DNA from: Oscheius sp. JU75
Taxonomy: Eukaryota; Nematoda; Chromadorea; Rhabditida; Rhabditidae
Direction of reading: 5' to 3'
NCBI GenBank assembly: GCA_037178855.1
Contig: JASJZC010000004.1
Location: 3,410,001 to 3,474,000 of the forward strand
DNA: 64,000 nucleotides
The notes under the pieces: model-generated
Databases searched by the model: none
What the model was told of the DNA's origin: nothing
What the model saw: only the letters and a program-made list of their open reading frames with translations
Translations under genes and position numbers: made by a program
Shown: positions 36,326 through 45,927 of the stretch, one piece after another
Layout of the letters: each line of letters opens with the position of its first letter
Position numbering within the stretch: the stretch's first letter is position 1

Positions 36326-39300
36326 ATGTGGGACGAGGTGAGTGATCTCGTTGCCCGTCTGCTCACCAGGTTTCCTATACTCTCTATCGCAGGTTGGTTA
36401 CTTTGTCGCATATTTGGTTGTACTCTCGGTGTGAGCTCACAGACACTTACTGCTAGAGAAATCACACCACACCAAGCTCTCGACTATAGCAGTAAAAAGA
36501 GTGTTTCGGACCGAAAACAGGCAGATTCATCTACGTCCCTTTTTTATTGATTGAATGCCCTTTTCTCCAACCGCACTCTCACACTACATTGAGGTCTTTT
36601 GATCCAATACAGAGATACTTTGGCCAGTTCAAATATCGTGAACTTGTCTCTCGTCTTTTGTGAAGGTCAATTGTTGCGATGACGTTCCCCAGTGACGCAA
36701 CTCTCGGCGATTAGTCGATGCATTAGCAAAGTTATACGAAAAATTCTGTCTGTTTCTTCGGGAACGAGCTGCCATTCGGCTGGGAGAAGAACGACAACGG
36801 AACAGGTTCACTTGGCGTCAAAACAGCCTTATAAATTATTCCAGTTTTGGAGAAAGGTTTTAGGAAGTCTTTTCACCATCGTTTTTCTCTCGACGGGACT
36901 GATCAATGTCCATTTCGAGCATGACATCCGGAAGAGCTTCTCACCCGTGGACTCTAAAACGTCACTGTAAGTATGGATCTAATTGAGAAACATTCGAGGA
37001 TTCAGAGAAACTGAGACCTTTCTAGAGTTCTATAACTTGTCAGTCTTTCCGCAACGGGCTTTCAGTATATTCCAGTCAAAAGATGGAGGAGACATACTGA
37101 GAGAACCTCATGTCAAAGAGGTGGGTGGTAGCGAGTATGTTCCAGAAGGTTCCTTTCAGATTCTGAGGCTTGACAAACAGTTGACTGATGTTCTGCTAGA
37201 GAAGGATGAGCACGGACAGGAGAGTTGTCATCCTATGTGTGGCTTGAACCGTCCTTTCCATGCCTTCTTGGTAAGTGCTCTGTCCTCACTTTATATGTTT
37301 GCTACAGAGAGAGAAGAACTCCTCCTCCACGGAAGTTTCGTTCCCAGTGAGCCGAATCTCCTCGATGCCAATCTTTTTGGGAATGCATATGAGAACAGTA
37401 AACGAGACAGGTGTGAAACTGAGGTCGTTTTTACAAATCAGTTTCCAGACAAAAGTTCCGGCACATTCTCTTCCCAAAATCTAATAGCAGATCGAATAGT
37501 TTTATGGTACTTCTCCCGAGCTGACACGGATGTCCGTAGAAAGAACTATCAAGTAGTAGACAATCTTTTCAAGGAAAAGGGAAACCTTCAGAAAATCACA
37601 CGTTCTCTTTTCGAACTGAGTAAAGCAGACAACTTCTCGTCTCTCATCAACTTTACCATTTTTGGAGATGAAGTGGCTAACAAAGAGTAAGGAATTAAAA
37701 GGTCAGAATGCATATCTCGATCAGAATGGTGAGAGGAGCACTCGAAGCTACCTATCTCATGTCAATCGGCTTCGTTCTCCTTCTGGTTTTTGTCGTAGCC
37801 GTCGTGTGGCAACAGAGCCCTCCCAAAATGGTTCCACTACTAGGTTAGAGCCTTACAAATTAATGATTTTGAGCAATTCAGTGACAAGCACAATTCTGAC
37901 CCCATTTTTGGCCACAATCGCTGCATTTGGCATTTTGGCCTGGATAGGATTTCCCATCTACTCGATGCAATGTGTTACACCTTTTCTTGTTTTGGGAATT
38001 GGTATCCTCTTTTCCTCACTGTATCAATTCTTTCTTCCAGGAGTTGACGATGCCTTCATTCTCATGCATCGTTGGAGAGCCCGTTCATCCATCCAAGATC
38101 GAGCAACACGCCTTCGACGAGTCGTCGTCGATGTTGGTCCCTCCATCACTATAACCTCGATAACAAACATCATCGCATTCGGTGTTGGGTTCTTCACTCC
38201 CACACCTCAGGTAACTCTTACTTCTTTCCCACTAATCACATTCAGATGTCTCTCTTCTGTCTGGCCACCTCGGTCGCTCTTCTGCTCGACTATATATTCA
38301 CTTACAGTATCCTAGCACCGGTAGTTTTTCTCTGTGTGGAGGATGAACAGTATCGCAGTATTGCGGAGAAGAAGAAGAAGGCTGAAGGAATGACAAGGGT
38401 TAATCTATACTTCGTGTCTCTAACATCATTCTTTTAGTATACCGAGTTCCTGACTTCAACAAAAGGACGACTGTCATGTCTTGTCTTGCTAATTCTCCTC
38501 TATACTTTCTGCTCAATAGGGGTCTTCACAATGAGGTCAACTTTCGAACCGGCCAAGGGATTCCCAGCTTCTTCTCCCCTCATGTCATCTCTTGCCGGTA
38601 TCCGACCAGTCTTCGACACCTACTTTCCTGTCAATATCTACGTCAATAGTCCTCCAGATATCAGTGATGATGATGATGTAAGTGCTATCTTTCATTGGAA
38701 TAATGACTCTTTCAGTACCCGGAATTCTTGAAGATGGTTGCCGAACTAGAAAGTATCCCTGGAGCATATGGTCGGGATCGAACACTTCTCTTCCTCACAC
38801 CGTACGTCGAGTTTGATAAGAAGGTGAAGGTGAAGATCTCCCGTTGAAATTATATATTAAGATCTGGAGCATGACTCAGATCCTCCACGGGGAGACAGAG
38901 TTCGTTCCGTCTATCCATAATCTCGGTTACTGGCTGGATCAGATTGGAATGCCGCCAAATGTTCATTACATCAAGCCGAAGAATTCTTCAGAGTGAGCAA
39001 AATCTTTATAATTATTAATGCTTTCTTCAGCGACGGCGAACTGAAGTCATTTGGATTCTCTCTGCTCGGAAAGGGTATGGCCGAATGGGCCAACCGTGCA
39101 GTATTCGTCAGCTCTGTGAGAAAAGTTCTCAGCGACCACCCTGAATTCAACGCCACTCTTTTCGATGTCGACTCTCCCGTCTTGTCTCTGATTCTGACCG
39201 TTTGTCTTTCTCTAGCCGAAACAAATTCAAACAAATTTCAGGTACGAAACGACCTCATCGGATCAATTGCCGTAACCGTGGCGTGTATGGCGATTGTGTG

Positions 39301-39880
39301 TCTTTTCTTTGTTTCGAGTAGAGTCGGAGTCTTGATCATTACGTTCATCATTACATCTATTTGTTACTGTACGTTTATTCCTTTCTCTCTGTATTTATCT
39401 TTTCAGGTCTGGTAGGCTGCCTCGGCTGGTGGGGTGCGGATCTGGACCCTGTTACCCAAGTCGACGTACTCCTTGCCACAGGCTTCAGGTACTCTTTCCT
39501 TCTACCTAAACAGTTTATTTTTCAGTGTTGACTACACAGCACACGTAGCCTATCAGTTCTACCGAAGTCGTGGCTCTCCCAACGAAAGACTCTTCAAGAG
39601 TCTCGATGAAATGGCTGCTCCGATGGTGCAAGCAGGCATGTCGACATTCCTCTGCATGCTCCCTCTCATTTTGGTTCCAACTTATGCGATTGTGGCCTTT
39701 GCAAAAACAGTCTTCATCGTTGTCGGAGTCGGTCTGGTCCACGGTCTGTTCGTGCTCCCAGTCCTGGTCACGACCTTCTGTCCTAAGTACAAGGCAGAGC
39801 CGCTGTCAGCCAAAGAGATGGTACCGCTCGGAATTGAAGAACTTTCGGATCGCAATGGAAACTCCGAGGTGGCCGAATAA
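36326..39880 (+). CDS. Patched-related (PTR/PTCHD-type) membrane protein
   Basis: RND-fold protein with sterol-sensing-domain architecture; nematode members act in cuticle, moulting and apical secretion. Certain from about 36,844: helix 1 (VLGSLFTIVFLSTGLINV), HDIRKSFSPVDSKTSLE, a large extracellular loop with CHPMCGLN, then sterol-sensing helices including TPFLATIAAFGILAWIGF, the RND motif GIGVDDAFILMHRW, a second loop (YFPVNIYVNSPPD, YGRDRTLLFLTP), and the second RND repeat with SVDYTAHVAYQFYRSRG and GLVHGLFVLPVLVTTF. It ends at 39880. About fifteen exons, all GT-AG. The start is unresolved: an exon at 36326 (MWDE before a GTGAGT donor) would join in frame to FWRKVLGSL; an upstream open frame from 36,692 is the alternative. 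About 950 residues. Confidence 0.82.
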
Positions 39881-40085
39881 TACGGGATATGTGCATATAA
39901 ATATAAATATATCTTATCAAATGCGTCATTGGAGCTCGGTTCGGTCATCGCCCTGATAATCTCGGCATTATAGGACGCACTCTTGTTCAAGGAGCGTCGT
40001 TTTGTTACAACTAAGGATAGATCCTGTTCGCTCTATTCATCAGTCTTGCTCCCACTCTTTTTCTTCAAACATGCACTTTTTCAGA

Positions 40086-40963
40086 ATGACTCTTCTTCGG
40101 GTTCCTTTTTATGTAATCATCCTACATCCCATCATTGTATTAGCCCGTCATAGTGCTGTTTATGGCTTATCGCGAGCTCGTCTCTCTCCGAACTCTCTGG
40201 TGACATATACCCGTTTTACCACTACCACACCCATTCAAAATAGCTATGAGGCTAAGAAAGCTTTTAAGAATCGCGAAACTGTAAATGGCTTCATGATCGA
40301 CGCCCTGAAGAAGATGAAGAGGAGAAGATGAGAAATTAACTGCAACAACAGCAGCAAGTTGCTCATCAATCTGGAAGAGAAAGAGGTCAAAGTCATGCGA
40401 GACAAGAAGTACGGAATCGACTCGAAACCACTGCAGCTTCACACTCCAAGACTGACACAGACCACGACTGCCAGGCCGGATAAGAACCAGCAACTGAACG
40501 TATATATTAACTTCGTTGTCCCGACCACTCAAAACCCTATCAAAAATTCGACCATTCAGAAGTCAATCAAATCCGCAATCAGCCAGGCCTATCAAAGACT
40601 GCCAGGAAACCAGTTCAGAATAAGACAAAGGTAACTCGCAATAAGTGAATCTCACACTTCTTTTAGTCTCTTATTGTAAATGCCACCATTTTGCCAACCG
40701 TGGAAGCCGTCTCGAACATCGTGGAAAACAGAGGCCTGGAACTGCCAACAAATGCGGTTATCTTGAAGGAGGTAAACTTCGTACAGAAAGTAAACAAAAA
40801 ATATAGTTTCATGTATCGCAAAAAGTCGCCACAACGGTCCAAAGAGGTGGTGACTACAACTGAACGTCCTGTAGATCTCTACACTATGATTATCCGAAAA
40901 GTTGTGAGCTGGCTCAACTGGTACATTAAACTCGTTTTTAATCGTATGATCGTAATCGTATAG
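40086..40963 (+). pseudogene. Secreted-protein gene broken by an in-frame TGA and a frame mismatch
   Basis: Begins after TTTTTCAGA with a hydrophobic leader (MTLLRVPFYVIILHPIIVLA) and a Thr-rich stretch. The frame runs to TGA at 40329-40331, then stays open in the same frame for about 100 codons (LLINLEEKEVKVMRD, TTTARPDKNQQLNVY) to a GTAACT donor. The next exon (SLIVNATILPTVEAV, then SPQRSKEVVTTTERP and DLYTMIIRKVVSWL) is out of phase with it. No GT or GC intron can remove the TGA. The C-terminal motif TMIIRxVVS is shared with the intact convergent gene at 41013-41461. Best read as a decayed member of the same family; readthrough cannot be excluded. Confidence 0.45.
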
Positions 40964-41012
40964 TCTGCAAAAGGCCAGTCTATGTTTATAACAATAGTAA
41001 TTCGACAACTGA

Positions 41013-41461
41013 TCATGCAACGATGCTGACAACCCCTCTTATAATCATTGTCCACAGATCCGGCTTTCTCCGATTCCTATCCTGCTTGATCGACTTCAAC
41101 GCTCTATCGATGCTTGGCTTCATCAGCAAAAACGCATCCAACACGGTTCTGGCTTCAGCCAGAGACTTAGCGTCTTTCGCATTGTCGACGACTCTCATCT
41201 CTTTTGGAAAACTGAAATCATTATTAACTTAATTTAGTAAACTTACTCCTGTTGCAGAGTCTTCTTGAGTCGTTCGACTTCTTTTTGGGATAAAGCTCTG
41301 ATCTCATGGTCTATTCTGTCCCATTCGTCCATCACATCGAGATCAGCGGAAGGAATGTAGTCCACTATCGTTTGGAGCTCCTTCCAATCACTGACGAAGG
41401 TAGTCTCTTCACATCGAGACAACGTTACAGTTACTAGCAAAGTGAGAAGAGCTCGGAACAT
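41013..41461 (-). CDS. Small secreted protein of an unnamed family (137 residues)
   Basis: Two exons: 41461 down to a GA|GTAAGT donor near 41,246, then DFPKEMRVVDNAKDAKSLAE onward. Signal peptide MFRALLTLLVTVTLSRCEE. The middle is helical and charged (EWDRIDHEIRALSQKEVERL). The C-terminus DLWTMIIRGVVSIVA is hydrophobic and carries the TMIIRxVVS motif seen at the end of the neighbouring gene on the other strand. The two genes are tail to tail about 50 bp apart. Function unknown. Confidence 0.6.
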
Positions 41462-41653
41462 GACGGAACCCGAATGACTGTTTTATCGGGGAGAAAATGT
41501 ATACTCTTGTAATTTGAGAAGATGGTAAAAAGCAGGGCGGTTTATCAATAGTCTACCAGAAAAATCGAATCGGAAGACTAATGATTCCAAGGCTCAGCCG
41601 AGCATCTGTTGCAACTGATAAATGGATGTCTTGACATTCTCAGCTCAATAGCT

Positions 41654-42530
41654 ATGACTCAACTGATGTTCCTGCTTCTCCTCTTTCCCTGTATTTCTTT
41701 CGCCAAAGAGGTTGTTTCCTACAAGAAGTTTGTTGAAGACAATAGAGAACAATGGCTGGAACTGTACCGAATGTACAGAGACGAATACTACAACTACATC
41801 TATGTACTCGATCTGAAACTACCTCCTCCAACAAACATTAGCCTTGAGGAAACTCACAATCAGTACAGAGCCAGGGATGTAAGTCCTTTTAGTTTTGAAT
41901 GTATCAGTTCTAAGGAAGGAGTACAGTGAATTCGTTGCCTTCTCCAGAGAAGCTCATTATTGGGATCCGACGAACCGTAGAGTCCTCGACAAAAATCTCA
42001 TTCCACCGTTTCAAAGAATGGTTGTATACGTTATTTCTTTCACAACTGTCTTTTAGCCAAACGACAGAATAAATAGAACGATCACCTTCCTCAGAGAAAT
42101 GAACAACGCGTTTTACTGGACATTCCATCATTCCTATAACAAGAGCTACACTGAGTACTCGAACTGCTTTCAACAAGTCGAGCTTCTGGATCCCGTCGAG
42201 AAATACTTTTTCAAGAAGGATTTTCAAAAGAAGTGAGTGGGATCTTTTCCCTAGAAACAAAAGACTTCAGTTTTGGTAGCCGTACAACTGACATAATCAC
42301 GCCTGATCAAATAAGAGTAAGAACCGTGACTTTCCTTTGAGCTTATACAATTTGAGGGAAAGGACAATCTAATTGCTGGCATCAGGAATCTGAACGAGAT
42401 TCAACCGTTTTTCTCGGAACAGCTACAGATTAGAAAGGAGAACATGCGAAGAAAGGAAGACGATGCTAATAGAGAGGGATTGCTCGTGAAAGTGTCTAGA
42501 AGAATTTGGAAAATAGTCGCTTGGTTTTGA
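41654..42530 (+). CDS. Secreted Tyr-rich protein, unnamed family
   Basis: Starts after a CATTCTCAG acceptor with signal peptide MTQLMFLLLLFPCISFA. Then KFVEDNREQWLELYRMY and DEYYNYIYVLDLKLPPP. An intron with GTACAG donor (after HNQ) and TTCTAAG acceptor joins in phase to KEYSEFVAFSREAHYWD. Later exons read NDRINRTITFLREMNNAFYW and NCFQQVELLDPVEKYFFKK. The C-terminus VKVSRRIWKIVAWF ends in a short hydrophobic tail, like the neighbouring small secreted proteins. About 240 residues, at least five exons. Function unknown. Confidence 0.55.
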
Positions 42531-42601
42531 TTGGTATAAAGATTTTTCTATATCAGCTGTTGATGTTTCTCGGCTGGAACCAATCCGCTATCATTGTTGT
42601 C

Positions 42602-43049
42602 ATGTCTTTTATCTGCACGCGTCTCCTTCTTCTTTCCCTCCTTGTGAATCTGTCTTTTCTAAAACCAGCCGTCTTCAAGGATATTATCTGGAAACAGAAC
42701 TTTAACCAGTGCACAAAAGAAGTCAAAAACTTCAACCAACTATGGAAAACTGCCACGATTTTCAGCGAAGATGTTGGACATCTTCAGGCGGAACTCCATA
42801 AAAAGTATATAAGAAGAAGACATTTATCAGTATTGCTACAGATTCAAGAACGAGATAGAACATTTCCATGAGCATCCAAATCTGGCAGAGGACTGGGACT
42901 GGAATCAGCCAAACATCGATGTCGAAGCTTTGAAGAAACTGGTAGGCAATGTGAGAAACCTAAACATAGCTCAGCCGACTCACACTATCCGTCGTATCTC
43001 TTCGGATTTGAAAAGAATCAACCTCTTTTTGGAGAAGAACACATTTTGA
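42602..43049 (+). CDS. Small secreted helical protein, unnamed family
   Basis: Signal peptide MSFICTRLLLLSLLVNLSF, then KDIIWKQNFNQCTKEVKNF and a helical stretch. One intron (GTATAT donor, GCTACAG acceptor near 42,840) joins HKK to FKNEIEHFHEHPNL, then ALKKLVGNVRNLN and a C-terminus ending EKNTF before TGA 43047-43049. About 135 residues. Its 3' flank is the left arm of the inverted duplication at 43071-43428, which also supplies its poly(A) signal. Confidence 0.55.
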
Positions 43050-43135
43050 ACCATGGCTCCAGCCGCAGGAGCACTCACTGCTATCCTGAAGGACTAAACG
43101 CATTCAATCATTGTAACCTGTTTCAGTATGATCCC

Positions 43136-43141
43136 AATAAA
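43136..43141 (+). terminator. Poly(A) signal in the left arm of the inverted duplication
   Basis: AATAAA 87 bp after the stop of the 42602-43049 gene; its twin on the minus strand is at 43358-43363. Confidence 0.6.
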
Positions 43142-43357
43142 GTATACTCCAGACTCGTATCGTTTACAATAGGAAACGAGAAATTAAAATAAAGAATGAG
43201 AAATTAGAAGTGATATGATCTCTCGTTCCAGTGTTTCTAGCTTAAATTGTTTTCTCATCTCTGTATATGTGTCTATGTTTGTGTGTCTCTAGCCAACTTT
43301 CCAGAGGGTCAAGTTGGCTTCGTTTCATATTGAAAACGATACGAGTCTGGAGTATAC

Positions 43358-43363
43358 TTTATT
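43358..43363 (-). terminator. Poly(A) signal of the minus-strand coiled-coil gene
   Basis: AATAAA on the minus strand, 39 bp beyond the stop at 43402. Confidence 0.6.
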
Positions 43364-43401
43364 GGGATCATACTGAAACAGGTTACAATGATCAAATGCG
43401 T

Positions 43402-43697
43402 TTAGTCCTTCAGAATAGCAGTGAGTGCTGGTCCGAGTAGAGAACCAAGCAGTCCTCCGCTACTCTGCTGAATACTTCTCATCTGCTGGGCATGGTTCTG
43501 TCCTATCTCTTGCATTCTCTCTTCGTGTCTCTCCATATTTCTGTTCTCGGTTTTCTGAAAGTGGCTACATACCAGAGAACAGAACTTACGATCAAACGCT
43601 CCATGATTTGTTGGTGGTTACTGTTAATCACACCCATTCGTTGTTCGTGCTTGGCCAGAATCTGGTCGAGAATGAGCAGATTTGTCGGGTCGGTCAT
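43402..43697 (-). CDS. Short coiled-coil protein (member of a divergent pair)
   Basis: Two exons. Exon 1 from 43697: MTDPTNLLILDQILAKHEQR, then NSNHQQIMERLI before a GTAAGT donor. Exon 2: KTENRNMERHEERMQEIGQN, then SSGGLLGSLLGPALTAILKD and TAA. About 84 residues, mostly helix, Gln/Arg/Glu-rich. The central part matches the divergent neighbour at 43833-44310 in order: HQQ-x-MERL, then N/QR, RHEERM. Function unknown. Confidence 0.6.
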
Positions 43698-43790
43698 CAC
43701 GGATAGGAGCGCAGAACAGAAGTGATTGGACTGTCTGGTAATGGACCCGTGATCACTTCTAATTTCTCACCTACCCGCCCCTAATAGGCG

Positions 43791-43798
43791 TATATAAA
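43791..43798 (+). promoter_or_regulatory. TATA box of the 43833 gene
   Basis: TATATAAA 35 bp before the ATG, in the 135-bp gap between two divergent homologous genes. The message would have almost no leader, fitting a highly expressed small protein. Confidence 0.5.
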
Positions 43799-43832
43799 GA
43801 TAAAGGAGTCATTCAACAGAGCTGCCGCAGCC

Positions 43833-44310
43833 ATGAACAACTTCCCAAATGTGAGTCCGATTCCTCTCAATATATAATCCTTGTTCAGCACTCTCTCGAC
43901 ATGGACAGATCGCTTCGTGACCACGAAAGACGTCTAAGCGACGAGAACAATCGACATCAGCAGAATATGGAGAGACTTCAGGATATGGAGGCTGAAAATC
44001 AGCGTCGTCACGAGGAGAGAATGGAGAAGATCCGAAGACAGGCCGAAGAGGATAGACGTTTGGCTGAAGAGAGAAATGTATGAGATAGTCAATTCTCTTT
44101 TAGTATTCTTTTCAGTATCAACAGTTCCAACAACAGCAATCGATGTTGCAACAACTAATCTCTTTCATCCATCGTGGGCGAGGTCATCATCCCCAGGAGC
44201 AGCATTATCCTCAACAATGGAATGCCGAGCCGATTCGTCCCGCTCTTCCTGCTCCGAGCATGGCGAATACCGACCCCCTCCATCCAACTGTCACCTATAC
44301 TCCTCGTTAA
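43833..44310 (+). CDS. Short coiled-coil protein with Gln/Pro-rich tail (member of a divergent pair)
   Basis: Three exons: MNNFPN; then HSLDMDRSLRDHERRLSDEN, HQQNMERLQDMEAENQRRHE and EERMEKIRRQAEEDRR; then QQFQQQQSMLQQ, a His/Gln/Pro-rich tail and TAA at 44308-44310. About 128 residues. The coiled-coil part is homologous to the minus-strand gene at 43402-43697; the tails differ. A TATA box lies just upstream. Function unknown. Confidence 0.6.
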
Positions 44311-44403
44311 CCAAAAAACAGTTCCTACTAATTTCGTTTTCTCCAGTTGCGTTTATTCGCTTGATTATCTATCCTTTCATACTTATCTTACACATTTGTA
44401 GAT

Positions 44404-45736
44404 ATGGCTGATCTGAAGGGACAGTACGAGGAAAAGTTGGAGCATCGAAGGAGACAATATAAGCGGGATTTTGTGAGTTTCATCATATGTTTTGTTCACG
44501 CGGTTTCGCAAACGAACCGTTTCTGCTACAGTTTACAACTGCTTCTTATCAGGCGTCGGCAAAAATAATATTTTCCCCGCTCAGTAATTGGAAGTTTACA
44601 CTTTCAATTGATGGGGTGTGGTGAGAAAATTTCTCATCAGGATCATAAACAACTCGTTTTTCTCCCCAAAAGATTGATCTAGCCAAGGGAGTACCTCAGT
44701 GTTTTTATACAAAATTTTAACGCGACTTTAGGATGCACTTTTGGACCGCATTCGAAACGACCCCGAAGCGAACGGGGACTATCTCTTGCAGTTTAATGAG
44801 CTGATTGCTGACTTTGAAAGAGACGTCGAAAAACTTCAAAAGGAGTATGAGGAAGCTATCAGAAGGAGACATGTAACACCAGAGATTCAAACATATTGAA
44901 CAAACTTTCAGAATGAAGAACAGAGGAAGAGAGAAGCACGAGAACGAGAAATAGAGAGGGAAAAAGAGAGGCGTCAGCAGGAGTACAAGGTGAGAGAAGC
45001 ATTTGTAATAGGAAGGATGGTTGTCAGAGAATGATCGAGAACGATGGAAAGCTACTGATTGGACTTGGAAGAGATCTTGGACTGCCCGTAGATGGAGGAC
45101 TCATTCTGTACAATGGAGAGAGTAAGAAGGGATACGAGCTCGGAGCCAAAATCCGTGAACCTTTTTCCGGTGTGCCGTTGGCTAAAGCAGGGTACGACTA
45201 GGCGATAAAATACCCAAACATTTATACAGAGTCGGGAGTGTCGTGAAGGACAAGGACAATTTGCCTCAGATCACTATTGCTCATGCTTCTATCGGTCCGA
45301 ATAAGGAAATTGCTGCAAGAGTCGGTTGTCGCGCTAGCTCCCAGAGCTCCGGTCCACGATGTGAAACTGTCGGATTGGAGTTTGCCAAGGCTCGGATCAC
45401 AGACGCGGTCGGTGCCAAAGTCGGGTTAGTTCAAGCAAGTATGTTTCATTTTTGTCAGAGTGGACTATACTCTCGGAACTCATGACTCTTCTGGCCGTCA
45501 AGGAATGATCAGTGAGGTCAGCTTGGGAGAAGCCAACATTGGCACAGTCAAGGCAAAAGTCGGGTTAGTCGCTCCTTATACTCAGTACTGTACCCACTTT
45601 CAGCATCAGTGCATCGACCACCGTAACTGCCTCGGACGACAGCGTCGGTTTCCAAGTAGTGGGCACGGGTGTCACTGTTGGAAGAAACATGAAGGTCAGC
45701 GTCCTTGGTACCGGCATCGAATGGTCTTGGTGGTAG
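44404..45736 (+). CDS. Coiled coil joined to a Gly/Ala/Val-rich beta-type domain; unnamed
   Basis: N-terminus MADLKGQYEEKLEHRRRQYK, then DALLDRIRNDPEANGDYLL and a long Arg/Glu coiled coil (EAREREIEREKERR). From about residue 110 the style changes: KLLIGLGRDLGLPVDGGLI, then alternating hydrophobic strands with repeated A-K-V-G steps (DAVGAKVG, IGTVKAKVG), HASIGPNKEI, and a C-terminus VGTGVTVGRNMKVSVLGTG. Seven or so exons; ends TAG 45734-45736; about 300 residues. No signal peptide. The charged coil resembles the preceding pair of genes, so it may be a fusion of that family with a beta-repeat domain. Role unknown. Confidence 0.6.
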
Positions 45737-45763
45737 CGATTCATTCTGTGTTCTGTCTACTAC

Positions 45764-45769
45764 AATAAA
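45764..45769 (+). terminator. Poly(A) signal of the coiled-coil/beta-domain gene
   Basis: AATAAA 28 bp after the stop codon. Confidence 0.65.
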
Positions 45770-45927
45770 GTATTCGATGTATCTGATCTCTTCGAACTAG
45801 CCCCCATTACCCTCTTCCCAGTCCAGTTCCCTATTCTTTCTATTGAACTTACTGCCATCACGCCCATAATCGGTGCTTTGCATATAGAAAAGAGTCGCGA
45901 GTGCGAATCTTCCCTGTTCCCATCGTC

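Larger units (their letters stand above)
43071..43428. repeat. Inverted duplication: two 109-bp arms flanking 140 bp
   Basis: 43071-43179 is the reverse complement of 43320-43428 with about five mismatches. The right arm is the true 3' end of the minus-strand gene at 43402-43697: its last nine codons (ALTAILKD and stop), 3' flank and AATAAA. The left arm carries the same codons and signal in plus orientation, but behind a different gene. Confidence 0.9.
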
